DNA from: Pyropia haitanensis
Lineage: Eukaryota; Rhodophyta; Bangiophyceae; Bangiales; Bangiaceae
Direction: 5' to 3'
NCBI GenBank assembly: GCA_008729055.1
Contig: SDUX01000094.1
Span: 1 to 20,911, forward strand
DNA: 20,911 nucleotides
In this document: piece after piece, positions 11,998-19,019 of the stretch
How the letters are laid out: each line of letters starts with the position of its first letter
Numbering within the stretch: position 1 is the first letter of the stretch
The notes under the pieces: model-generated
What the model saw: only the letters and a program-made list of their open reading frames with translations
Database searches by the model: none
What the model was told of the DNA's origin: nothing
Made by a program: the position numbers and the translations under genes

Positions 11998-12040
11998 CTG
12001 TAAAGCCATACTGATGTCACACCACAGAATACATGAGACA
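11998..12040 (-). other. Possible 3' splice acceptor between the two satellites
   Basis: On the minus strand this short unique spacer reads from TGTATTCTGTGGTGTGAC through to GGCTTTACAG, with the AG at 11,999-11,998. It could close an intron opened at the GTAAGT donor at 13,001, which would then be about 1,004 bases long and made almost wholly of 219-bp repeats. The pyrimidine tract is short and interrupted, and the following bases (GTAGTGATGG) give an immediate stop in the phase required by the candidate exon, so support is weak. Confidence 0.2.
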
Positions 12041-12041
12041 G

Positions 12042-12990
12042 ACCCGACGGCAGGCGGGGGGACACCGCCGGCGGGGGGGCGGCGCCCGTTGGCGTTGCGA
12101 CACCGCCCCCACCTGCAAAAGAAAACACAGAGCGACGCGACAGGACAGGAACAGTCAAACAGACCCGCCGACGGGCGGGGGGGCACCGCCGGCGGGGGGG
12201 GCGGCGCCCGTTGGCGTTGCGACGCCGCCCCCAACACCAAAGACAAAGCACACAGTCAAACCCGCCGGCGGGCGGGGGGACACCGCCGGCGGGGGGGGCG
12301 GCGCCCGTTGGCGTTGCGACACCGCCCCCACCTGCAAAAGAAAACACAAAGCGACGCGACAGGACAGGAACAGTCAAACAGACCCGCCGACGGGCGGGGG
12401 GGCACCGCCGGCGGGGGGGGCGGCGCCCGTTGGCGTTGCGACGCCGCCCCCAACACCAAAGACAAAGCACACAGTCAAACCCGCCGGCGGGCGGGGGGAC
12501 ACCGCCGGCGGGGGGGGCGGCGCCCGTTGGCGTTGCGACACCGCCCCCACCTGCAAAAGAAAACACAAAGCGACGCGACAGGACAGGAACAGTCAAACAG
12601 ACCCGCCGACGGGCGGGGGGGCACCGCCGGCGGGGGGGGCGGCGCCCGTTGGCGTTGCGACGCCGCCCCCAACACCAAAGACAAAGCACACAGTCAAACC
12701 CGCCGGCGGGCGGGGGGACACCGCCGGCGGGGGGGGCGGCGCCCGTTGGCGTTGCGACACCGCCCCCACCTGCAAAAGAAAACACAAAGCGACGCGACAG
12801 GACAGGAACAGTCAAACAGACCCGCCGACGGGCGGGGGGGCACCGCCGGCGGGGGGGGCGGCGCCCGTTGGCGTTGCGACGCCGCCCCCAACACCACAGA
12901 CAAAGCACACAGTCAAACCCGCCGGCGGGCGGGGGGACACCGCCGGCGGGGGGGACGACGCCCAGCAGCAGGGAGGCACGGCCCCCAACC
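12042..12990. repeat. 219-bp two-part (A/B) tandem repeat
   Basis: GACCCGCCGACGGGCGG recurs at 12,162, 12,381, 12,600 and 12,819, exactly 219 bp apart. Each 219-bp unit consists of two related halves, A (about 100 bp) and B (about 117 bp). They share the core CACCGCCGGCGGGG...GGCGCCCGTTGGCGTTGCGAC but have different tails: A ends AACACCAAAGACAAAGCACACAG, and B ends with ACCTGCAAAAGAAAACACAAAG plus a GACAGGACAGG segment. The order is B A B A B A B A followed by a truncated, diverged B (12,917-12,990). Copies are nearly identical; the first B has CACAGAGCG for CACAAAGCG and the last A has CCACAGAC for CCAAAGAC. The palindrome CCGCCGGCGG occurs in each B half. Because 219 is a multiple of three, frames of 300-600 codons stay open in several frames at once. 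Confidence 0.97.
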
Positions 12991-12995
12991 ACAGG

Positions 12996-13002
12996 ACTTA
13001 CC
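12996..13002 (-). other. Splice-donor-like GTAAGT at array edge
   Basis: Minus-strand sequence GGCGG|GTAAGTCC is an excellent match to the eukaryotic 5' splice consensus. It lies within 15 bases of the last diverged half-unit of the 219-bp array, so if functional the array would be intronic. The alternative is that GGG TAA is the end of the reading frame and the donor match is a coincidence. Confidence 0.35.
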
Positions 13003-13165
13003 CGCCCGTCTCAATCATCAGCTCCGCCGCACTCCCGACGCGCGCCCGCGGCGGCATCCCCCACGACGCACCGCACAGCGCCACGTCGATGCCGGCGGTC
13101 ACGGGCACGCCACGCACGCACCGACGGGCGACGCGACGCCGTGCGCGCACGAGTGCACGTGACGC
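12998..13165 (-). CDS. Candidate exon, faint DJ-1/PfpI-like C-terminal segment
   Basis: Minus-strand reading gives about 54 codons, ending in MIETGG, from a possible acceptor (CCCGCTGGCAG, ending 13,166) to either a TAA stop (13,000-12,998) or a donor GG|GTAAGT (GT at 13,001-13,000) that overlaps that stop. The segment GVPVTAGIDVAL, followed 18 residues later by AAELMIE, recalls the pattern V-T-A-G-I-D-x-A-L ... I-E in the C-terminal part of DJ-1/PfpI-family (ThiJ, isonitrile-hydratase-like) proteins. The match is short, the family cysteine is not in view, and the residues upstream are Arg/Ala-rich low complexity. Third positions are almost all G or C, but so is the region. It could be a true exon, a gene fragment, or chance. 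The frame stays open upstream to 13,495. Confidence 0.22.
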   Translation of the reverse strand, partial: ASRALVRARRRVARRCVRGVPVTAGIDVALCGASWGMPPRARVGSAAELMIETGG

Positions 13166-13750
13166 CTGCCAGCGGGAAGCGCCGCCACGTGCGGGTCTGC
13201 GGGCGACGTCGGCGGCCGCCGACACGCGAGACGCGCGGCGTGGTGGCCGGTGCCGGCGGCTGGGCGCGCGGCCGCACCCGCCGAGGGCGGGCGCCGGCAC
13301 GGGCGCGGTGGGCGACGCGGGAGGATCGCGACCGCACGGGGGTTGCGGCGCGCACAGCGACGGGCCGCCCCGCCAACGGCGGCAGCGCGGCGTCGACGCG
13401 CCGCCCGCGCCCGCCCTGCCGCGGCGGATCGCGCGCGCGCGGGCGGTGCGTCGGGGGCACCATCGGCCCGCCCGCCCGCGCGCGCGTCCCGTCACACCCG
13501 TGTCCCGCCAGACGCACCGTACCCCCGCCCCTCGCTCTCATCCTCGCGCCATCCCCGCCACCCCGCCTTTCGTTGTCCGTTACCACATACCAAAAACGGC
13601 GGCGGTATCGGCAGGAGGGCGGACGACAAAAGGAAACGGTGCATAACGAAAACAGAGAAGAGGAGAAACGGGCGGTCAAACGCCACGTGCCTCGACTCGC
13701 GGGTGGGCGAGGTGGGGCGTGGCCGACCGTGCGTGGTGGACACCGTCGGG
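13166..13750. other. GC-rich non-repetitive stretch, no supported gene
   Basis: From 13,166 to about 13,545 the sequence is rich in CG, GCGCGC and CGCG steps, with open frames on both strands that are Arg/Ala/Pro-rich. From 13,560 to 13,680 it is less GC-rich; on the minus strand it contains a long pyrimidine-rich segment (CCCGTTTCTCCTCTTCTC, TTTCCTTTTGTCG) and TTTTTGGTATGTGG, a possible donor. These look like intron or 5'-leader material for a minus-strand transcript, but no start codon, TATA box or conserved protein segment can be tied to them. Confidence 0.4.
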
Positions 13751-13935
13751 AGGGCGGGCAGACGGGCAGACGGGCGGGAGGGGGGCGGGCGGGAAAACAG
13801 ACAGACCGGCAGGCGGGAGGGCGGGAGGGGGGGCGGGCGGGAAAACGGACGGACCGGCGGGCGGGTCGGCGGGCGGGTCGGCGGGCGGGCAAACAGGCGC
13901 GCTGGTGGGCGCGAGCGCGGGGTCGGGCGGGCGGG
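13751..13935. repeat. GGGCGGGC-rich minisatellite, two 48-bp copies
   Basis: Two imperfect copies, about 48 bp apart, carry GGGCGGGCGGGAAAAC followed by GACAGACCGGC or GGACGGACCGGC (A-runs at 13,794 and 13,842). They are flanked by shorter GGGCAGAC repeats (13,755-13,775) and GGGTCGGCGGGC repeats (13,861-13,890). The + strand has many G3 runs close together and could form G-quadruplexes. Frames through it are Gly/Arg-rich (+) or Pro/Arg-rich (-) and are not considered coding. Confidence 0.85.
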
Positions 13936-14390
13936 CGGCATGGGTGGTCCCGGCGTCGCGCGCGGGCGGGCAGTCAGGGCGGGGGCGGAGACGGCGGGCG
14001 GGGCCGCGTCGTGGTGCGCCGTGGCGATCCGCCCGGTTGGGTTCTGTGGCCGCGCAGGTGATGCCGGCGGCGGCGCAGCGGCAGCGGTGCGGGTCGGGAC
14101 GGCGTGGCGGGCCGCGTCGGGACGCGGTTGCGCTGCCGCGCTCGCCGCCGCCGCCGACCGCGTAACCGCGGCACCCGCTCCTACACCGTTGGCGGCCGAC
14201 GGCCGCCACGGGCGGCGCGCTGCGGCTGGGGTGGCCGTCTGCGTGGGTGGGCAGCAGGTGCACGGCAGCGGCAGCTCCGCTCCTGCCGCCGCCCCCCTCC
14301 CCGCCCCCCCCGCCTGGGGCGCTGGGGGGCGGGGGGGGGGCGCGCGCGCGACGAGCGGCGGCAGATGCACTCCGTCTGCGGCTGAGTGTA
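13936..14390. other. GC-rich stretch with no supported gene
   Basis: This is a mixture of GGCGGGC, CGCGCG and GCGGCGC steps with no clear tandem period. It ends in a C-rich then G-rich segment (14,285-14,350) with GGGGGCGGGGGGGGGGCGCG. Frames exist on both strands, but they are Arg/Ala/Gly-rich and none shows a recognisable domain, start context or splice boundary. Confidence 0.4.
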
Positions 14391-14559
14391 CCTCTCTCCC
14401 GCTCGGCGATTCAAACGCGGCAGTAGATCTACCTGCCCCCGCCCCTCGGTGGCGGTTTGTGTCAGACCCGGTGCGCGCGGCGCAAGCGGCACGCAGACGG
14501 CCCATGCAGGCGGCTAAAGGGGCACCGGGACGGCCATTGACAGCGGCGGGGAGTGCCGT

Positions 14560-14963
14560 TTAACCCGAGCCGCTCCTGGTCCATGCCGGCCCGCGCGCGT
14601 GACCAGAGAGCGCAGTCCTAGAGATACGCGACTGATGTGCGCGGCCAAGGGTGTCGGATGAGAGCCAGTCACGAGACAAAGCACCGCAGCTCGCCGTGGA
14701 GTGAACCGCGCCCAGTTGGGACTCAGAATTGGCTGAAATCATGATGAACCAAACTGGTACCATTCGACCCGACAAGATCACAACAAGTGGCATTTTCCAC
14801 AAACTTTTGTGTCTCGTCCAATGACATCGCACACGCGCTGCTTCAGCGCGGCGCTTTGAATACAACAGAGACTGTCAGCAGCGCGGCTTCCAATGAAAAT
14901 ACGTTACACCTTTGCCACGTGATCCTACCACCAAAATCTGATGTCCATCTGGGCACACCAGTC
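14560..14963 (-). pseudogene. Possible gene remnant with propeller-like segment
   Basis: Reading leftward from a possible acceptor (GGGTCACAG, ending 14,964), one frame gives LVCPDGHQILVVGSRGKGV and then a TGA at 14,877-14,875. The same frame continues open for about 100 more codons to a TAA at 14,562-14,560, including MVPVWFIMISANSESQLGAV. The first segment has the C/S-P-D-G-x-x-I-L-V-V-G-S pattern seen in beta-propeller (WD40-like) blades, but one blade is not enough for a family call. The residue mixture is unlike the Arg/Ala/Pro runs elsewhere. The in-frame stop suggests a decayed gene or a splice I have misplaced; AAAG|GTGTAA just before the stop is a possible donor. It may also be a chance open frame in base-balanced DNA. 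Confidence 0.2.
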
Positions 14964-14969
14964 CTGTGA
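14787..14969 (+). CDS. Short open frame in base-balanced island, unrecognised
   Basis: On the + strand, 60 codons from a GTG to TGA at 14,967-14,969 read as a mixed, non-repetitive peptide (FSTNFCVSSNDIAHALLQRG...). There is no ATG in this frame near the start, no hydrophobic segment, and no domain I recognise. It overlaps, on the opposite strand, the remnant described at 14,560-14,963; at most one is likely to be real. It is listed because its composition is the least biased of any + strand frame in the window. Confidence 0.1.
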   Translation: MAFSTNFCVSSNDIAHALLQRGALNTTETVSSAASNENTLHLCHVILPPKSDVHLGTPVL

Positions 14970-14984
14970 CCCACGTTTTTCTGC

Positions 14985-15080
14985 CCGCCCGCCCTCCGCC
15001 CAGTCTGACTGCCCAGACCCCGCCTACATCCTCGCCTGCCAACCTCCCCGCCTGCCCACCTCCCTGGCTACCCACCTGCC
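14985..15080. repeat. C-rich imperfect CCTGCC/CCCGCC minisatellite
   Basis: Short runs such as GCCCGCCCGCCCTCCGCCC, CCCGCCTACATCC, TCGCCTGCCAACC and CCCGCCTGCCCACC follow one another at spacings of roughly 12-16 bases. The period is irregular and the copies are poor. On the minus strand it is G-rich (GCAGGTGGG, GGCAGGCGGGG), so several weak donor look-alikes (CAG|GTGGGT) occur within it. Confidence 0.5.
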
Positions 15081-15988
15081 TCGCAGCAGCTCTTTGTTTG
15101 TTGAGGGGGAGGGTGCGGGAGGGCGAGAGCGGCGGCTTGTGCGCATGGAAAGGAGTCGGGTCGGCGGTTGCGGGGGGCACCGTCTGCTGTTCTGTTTGGG
15201 GTGGTCGGCTCTGGTGTCGGTGGTGGTGACGGGTTTGCGTTATCGCGACGGCGGGTAGGGACCATTCTGTAGTGGCGGCAGCGTCGGTAGTTGGGGGGAG
15301 GCGGGGTTGGCGGTGCCGTTTTTGATGGCGGGCTGTCGGGCAGTTTGCGGTGGTAAAGACGTCGTTTCGGCCAAAGCGACGGCATCCGCGACGCGTGGGT
15401 GCCCGCCATGTGCACGGCGGCGCGCGCGGCGGTGGCGGTGGCGGCGTCGGTGGTGGCGGCGGCGGCGATGGCGGCGGCGGCGATGGCGGCGGTGGCTTTT
15501 TGTGCTGCCTGCGGGACTGAGCCGCGGATCAGAAGTGCTGGAGGGGTCGGGCGGGGGCGAGCACCTTGGCCGCCGCCCTCTAATTGTCGGCATCTGGCGA
15601 CGGCGGCCGCGGTGGCGGTGATGGCGCCGGTGGCGGTGGCGACGGGCGCGGGGACGGCGGCGACGGCGCCGTCACCGCGGCCACAGCGGCCGCCCTCCTC
15701 CCTCCGACGCCGTGCTGGGCGCGACCGCCTCGCCGCGGCGCGGTCACCCGCCGCCGCGGCGGCCAGCGTGGCCGCCGGCCGATGCGCTTCGGCGGCCGTG
15801 CCAACAGATACCACCGCCACGCCCCGCGTCGCGGCCACCGCGGCCGTCGTGCCCCGCCGACCGTCCCTTCCCTCTCCCCGCTTTTGATCACATTCCCCAG
15901 CCTCGAGAGGCAGCCGCCAGCCGTCTCGTGTGTGGACGAAAGCGCCCCTTAAGAGGGCAGAATGAAAAGCAAACGGTTCGCGTCCCAA
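15068..15988 (-). CDS. Long minus-strand open frame, unrecognised
   Basis: This is a 306-codon frame, the longest minus-strand frame outside the repeats. Its first part (GAFVHTRDGWRLPLEAGECD) is compositionally ordinary. The middle is Ala/Thr/Arg-rich where it crosses the GGC/GAT microsatellite, and the end is rich in Pro, Arg and Thr. There is no ATG near the start (it opens with TTG), no domain I recognise, and opposing + strand frames are equally open. It could contain a real exon near 15,880-15,960, but most of it is probably open only because stops are rare here. Confidence 0.12.
   Translation of the reverse strand: MGREPFAFHSALLRGAFVHTRDGWRLPLEAGECDQKRGEGRDGRRGTTAAVAATRGVAVVSVGTAAEAHRPAATLAAAAAGDRAAARRSRPARRRREEGGRCGRGDGAVAAVPAPVATATGAITATAAAVARCRQLEGGGQGARPRPTPPALLIRGSVPQAAQKATAAIAAAAIAAAATTDAATATAARAAVHMAGTHASRMPSLWPKRRLYHRKLPDSPPSKTAPPTPPPPNYRRCRHYRMVPTRRRDNANPSPPPTPEPTTPNRTADGAPRNRRPDSFPCAQAAALALPHPPPQQTKSCCEAGG
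15405..15502. repeat. GGC/GGT/GAT trinucleotide tract
   Basis: An imperfect trinucleotide run of GGCGGTGGC and GGCGGCGGCGATGGC steps, ending with two nearly identical GGCGGCGGCGATGGC cassettes (15,455-15,490). It reads as poly-Ala or poly-Gly/Asp-like peptides depending on frame. A weaker continuation of GGCGGCGAC steps lies at 15,597-15,690. Confidence 0.8.
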
Positions 15989-16200
15989 TTGCGGACGCCC
16001 TCACGCGTGGACCGCGACACTGTCGGCTACCGTCCCGACTCGCCTCCTGCCGCCCGCTGTCTCCACGCGCCGTTCCAGGTTGTGACGTACGGCGCCACGA
16101 CGCAATTGAAAAGGGCGGCGGGCCCCACGCCGGGATGTGTGCGTCGAGACAAAGTGGGCGCGGCGGTTTTGGTTTTTCTTTCTTTTTCTTGGTGAAGGGG
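15690..16200. other. Mixed GC-rich unique sequence, no supported gene
   Basis: After a GCC/CGG-rich stretch, composition relaxes at about 15,880-16,190. An ATG at 15,962 on the + strand opens 77 codons ending in VLVFLSFSW, where the frame crosses the T-rich TTTTTCTTTCTTTTTCTTGG tract at 16,172-16,191. That tract could be the polypyrimidine tract of a + strand 3' splice site (AG at 16,197-16,198). Neither the peptide nor a partner donor can be supported. Confidence 0.35.
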
Positions 16201-16514
16201 AGGGAGGGGCACGGAGGACGACGTGCGCCACGCCCGCTGGCCGGCAGCGTGGCGCGCATCGCCAGGGGCGGGCCGCGTGCGGCTGTCGGCGGCCTGCTGG
16301 CGGCGAGGGCGGCCGCCGCACCGCCGCCGATGCGGGTGCGGTGAAAGGGGGGGGGGGGGCGGCCACGCCCCAGGCGGACGCTCCAGACGGACCGATGCGG
16401 ACCGCCTCCCACAGTCGCCCACCCTCCACCCTCGCCCCCCACCCCTCCGGGCCCATTTTGAAACGACCTCCACACGCACACACGCCGCCACCCTCCGCGA
16501 GCACGGGCCGCGCC
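16200..16514. other. GC-rich stretch with G13 run, no supported gene
   Basis: This stretch contains GGGGAGGGAGGGGCACGG (16,197-16,215), GCC/GGC-rich sequence, an uninterrupted G-run of about 13 (16,347-16,359) and a C-rich segment at 16,420-16,500 (CCACCCTCCACCCTCGCC). It would lie in the intron downstream of the minus-strand donor at 16,520 if that donor is used. I see no coding signal of its own. Confidence 0.4.
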
Positions 16515-16701
16515 ACTCACCAGACGCCATCCTGCGCGCCCCCCCCCCCCGCGTCAGCCGGCGGCCGCCACCCAGCAGCACGCCACGGCGCTTGCGCCAC
16601 CCTACCCCCCCCCCCAAGGCCCCTGCCAACGCGGCACGCCCTCGCGCCAGCGCCGGCAGATCGAGCCGGCGTGCCGCGCCTGCCGGCGGCAGCGGCGCCA
16701 A
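16515..16701 (-). CDS. Candidate exon ending in ATGGCGTCTG|GTGAGT
   Basis: The minus strand reads GGATGGCGTCTG|GTGAGTGG, with exon end at 16,521 and GT at 16,520-16,519: a near-perfect donor directly after an ATG codon, M-A-S-G. Either this ATG starts a very short first coding exon, or the frame continues upstream through RLDLPALARGRAALAGALGG and GVLLGGGRRL to at least 16,701. The longer version has Leu/Ala/Arg amphipathic character with few acidic residues, as organelle-targeting leaders often do. No family is recognised. A G12 run just upstream of the ATG (minus strand) makes the frame sensitive to sequencing error. Confidence 0.2.
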
Positions 16702-17820
16702 ACGCAGGACGCGCGCGCTGGTGTGCGTCGCCGCGCCGCGGCGCCCCGCCTCGCCACGCGCCGCCCCACTCCGTCCCTCGGCGCCCCGCTACCGCCGCAT
16801 CACGCCCCGTCCCGCATTGCCCCGCTCTCCCGCCCGGCCCGCGGCGCGCCGCGCCTCCCGTTCCCATGCTCCACGATCGCTCGCCGCGAATCGCCTCCCG
16901 CGTCGGCCGCCGCCGCTCTTCTCCGCGCGCGGTGAGACTCGTCAACGGCTGCACCCCCCCTCCTCCCCGCCCCCCGCGCCCGCACGGCCCGCCCACGCGC
17001 GCACATCGCTTCCCGCCTTTGTGCGCGTCTTCCCTTCTCCCCTCCCGCCACCCCTGCCGCTGGCCGCCCCCTCCCGCTTCCCCCCCCCCGCCGCTCCGCG
17101 CCGCCCGCCCATTTTGCCTCCACCACGGCTGCGGTGTGTGGGCCGCCCCCACGCGCGCGCACGCGCCGCGGCGGGCGCCAGTCGCCGCGGCGGATGGGCG
17201 GCGATGGCGCGCCGCCTCCGCTGCCCGTTGCCGCTGCCGTTGCCGCCGCCGCTGCCGTTGCGGCGGCTGCCGCCGTTACGGGAGCCACCGCCGGGTGGGG
17301 CGTGGCGGGCGGTACCGCCCGCACGGCGGTCGTTGTCGCCAACGACGGCGCCAGTGAGTCGCGGGGGCGCTGCGGCCCGCGCTGTCGCGGCCATCGGTAG
17401 CGCCGGCGCGGTTTCGACGTGCCACGCCCATCGCGGCAGCGGGCGGTGGGGCCTCCCGCTGCTCCCGCCGCGCGCACGCCACTCCCCACCTCTGCACCTA
17501 CCGTCGCCCGCCCCTTCCCCCCCCCAACGCCCACTCCGATCCGGCATCCTCCCCGATCGCTGCCCCGCCCGTCTTTCCGCACGCCAACCCTGGCGCTGGT
17601 GCGGCGGGCGCGGAGAGCGGCAGCGGATGGGGGCGGGCATGGGATGGCGGCGCGCGGGGGTCACCCGCGACGTGCCCGCCGGTGCTGTTGCCGCCGCCAT
17701 CACGCGCACCCCACTCTGACGCGGCGGCGACGATTCGACGGCGGCGGCCGGGTGCCACCCAGCGGCGGCACTCCCGGCCGAGCGCCCCTCTGCCCAAGAC
17801 GGCGTCCATTGGCGGTGAGC
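16702..17820. other. C-rich, CpG-rich stretch with no clear gene
   Basis: Frames of 200-500 codons are open on both strands, all Pro/Arg/Ala-rich on + and Gly/Arg/Ala-rich on -. Signals noted: CGCG|GTGAGACTC (about 16,930, +), GCCA|GTGAGTCGCG (GT at 17,354, +) following a hydrophobic Ala/Val-rich frame that ends TARTAVVVANDGAS, and GGCG|GTGAGC (GT at 17,815, +) directly before the T-rich tract. On the minus strand an ATG near 17,700 opens MAAATAPAGTSRVTPARR, a leader-like sequence lacking acidic residues. Each is isolated; I could not connect them into a gene. CpG density is compatible with a promoter region. Confidence 0.35.
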
Positions 17821-17822
17821 TC

Positions 17823-17880
17823 TGTTTTTTTTTCCTTCCCTCTTTTGATTTTTTTTTTTGTTTCGGCCCGCCCGCTGTTT
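17823..17880. other. T-rich tract
   Basis: Runs of T9, T4 and T11 separated by CC, CCC and GA, then GTTTCGG, make an abrupt T-rich island. It follows a GGTGAGC donor look-alike by about 4 bases and precedes the first 380-470-bp repeat copy. It could be intronic (+ strand) or the T-rich head of the repeat; the later copies have weaker T-rich heads near 18,355 and 18,711-18,760. Confidence 0.7.
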
Positions 17881-18124
17881 TTGGTTGTGCTTCTTGCGCG
17901 TCTGTCGTCCGATGGTGTCCAGCCTCTTTCACCCCCATCCCGGTCCGCGCCAGGCGGCCCTCCTGGAGGGCATGGATATCCCTGTTGCCGTCCCCCTCTT
18001 CCCGTACGTGGGGGGGGAGCGGGGATGGCATGCGCGGACGGGGGTGGCGCGAGAGCGCCGCCTCCTCAATCACGCCCGCGCCGGGGAGGGGGGCGTTGTG
18101 GCGCCTCTTCTTCCCGCGCGCGAC

Positions 18125-18270
18125 GCCACCGCCCGCTGCTGAAATACGCAGTGGGCGTGGGCGCCACCGCCCGCTGCTGAAATACGCAGTGGGGGGGGGC
18201 GCCACCACCCGCTGCTGAAATACGCAGTGGGGGGGGGCGGGAGCGCCCGCTGCTGAAATACGCAGTGGGG
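18125..18270. repeat. 38-bp minisatellite, four copies
   Basis: GCCACCGCCCGCTGCTGAAA TACGCAGT begins at 18,125, 18,163 and 18,201 (CCACCACCC variant), and a fourth copy with GGAGCGCCC in place of the start runs at about 18,239-18,266. The period is 38 bp, and copies are separated by G-runs of variable length. Since 38 is not a multiple of three, each copy is in a different frame, which argues against coding. The same core occurs once in each of the other two large copies, so this is a local expansion in the first copy. Confidence 0.93.
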
Positions 18271-18990
18271 GGGGCGGGGGTTTGGAGGGGCTGGTCATCG
18301 ACGGATGACGACGACGGGGAGCCGCCGTGGCGGCGCCTGTGTGGTTGACCGAGAGTTCTTCTGTTGCCTGTGTGACCCACCCCCGACGGTCTGCCGTCCT
18401 TGCCTCACCTCAATCCGTAACAGGTGGCTCCCGTCAGTGGTGGCGGAGTCATTCCTGTGGTCGCCCTGTTCTTCCCATGTGGTGGGGGGGGGCTTGGCTC
18501 ATGCGGATGGCAGTGGCGTTTTGCGGCGCCTCCCCTGTATCGCGCCCGTGTCGTGAGGGGGGGGATCGCTCCCGCGCTCCCCCCCGCTGACGCGCGGCGC
18601 CACTACCCGCTGCTATTACGCAGTGTTATGGGTGCGGGGCAGGGGGACTGGCCGTCGGTGGATGGTGACGGCGCCGCGCGCGTCGCGGCGCCGGTCGCGC
18701 TGGTCGGTTGTCTCTTTGTCGGCTTGTTGAGTTTGCTTCTCGTTTCTCCCTCTCGCCTGACCTCCGTCGACCACCGGTCATCCCTTCCCCTTTCCGCTCC
18801 GCAACGGGAGGCTCCCCTAGTCGGGAGCATGGGCTCTCCTGTTACCGTGCCCCTCTTCCCATACTGGGGGGGGGGGTTCGGCGGGTGCGGACGGCAGTGG
18901 CGTTCGAGCGCCGCCCTCGTATCGCGCCCGCGTGCCGGAGGGGGGGGGGGGGGGCGCGCTCCCGCGCGCCCTCCCCTCCCCGCACGCGAC

Positions 18991-19019
18991 GCCACTGCCC
19001 GCTGCTCTTACGCAGTGGC
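18991..19019. repeat. Inverted repeat around TTACGCAGT
   Basis: GCCACTGC (18,991-18,998) and GCAGTGGC (19,012-19,019) are perfect reverse complements separated by 13 bases, an 8-bp stem. In the second copy the left arm reads CCACTAC and in the first copy CCACCGC, so the stem is weaker there. It may be a cruciform or RNA hairpin element of the repeat unit. Confidence 0.6.

Larger units (their letters stand above)
14391..14985. other. Base-balanced unique island
   Basis: This is the only stretch of several hundred bases where A and T approach their normal share; contrast, for example, 14,700-14,960 with either flank. It has no internal repeats. Balanced composition in an otherwise extreme GC background usually marks sequence with a different history or function: an exon cluster, a non-coding RNA, or inserted DNA. 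I could not match it to any rRNA, tRNA, 5S or spliceosomal RNA that I know by sequence. Two frames with protein-like composition run through it, described separately. Confidence 0.6.

Noticed and set aside
10740..12014. 380-codon frames on both strands over the GCC expansion
   Set aside because: Pure trinucleotide-repeat translations (Gly/Arg/Ala or Pro/Ala); no non-repeat segment resembling a protein.
12211..14061. 616-codon + strand frame across the 219-bp array and beyond
   Set aside because: Other frames over the same bases are equally open because 219 is divisible by three. After the array it reads Arg/Gly low complexity through a minisatellite; no domain or credible start.
14391..14985. 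rRNA, 5S, U6 or tRNA gene in the base-balanced island
   Set aside because: None of the conserved stretches of these RNAs that I know (e.g. tRNA T-loop GGTTCGA, 5S or U6 cores, 28S conserved helices) is present on either strand.
15962..16195. 77-codon + strand frame with ATG and hydrophobic end
   Set aside because: The hydrophobic end is just the T-rich tract at 16,172-16,191, the rest is Arg/Pro-rich, and the opposite strand is equally open.
18125..18270. CRISPR-like array of four 28-bp repeats
   Set aside because: The intervening sequence is only a 10-bp G-rich run, not unique spacers; it is a 38-bp minisatellite.
17498..18298. Minus-strand frame with repeated YFSSGRW / RISAAG peptides
   Set aside because: The peptides alternate because the 38-bp repeat shifts frame at each copy, showing repeat translation rather than a conserved protein repeat.
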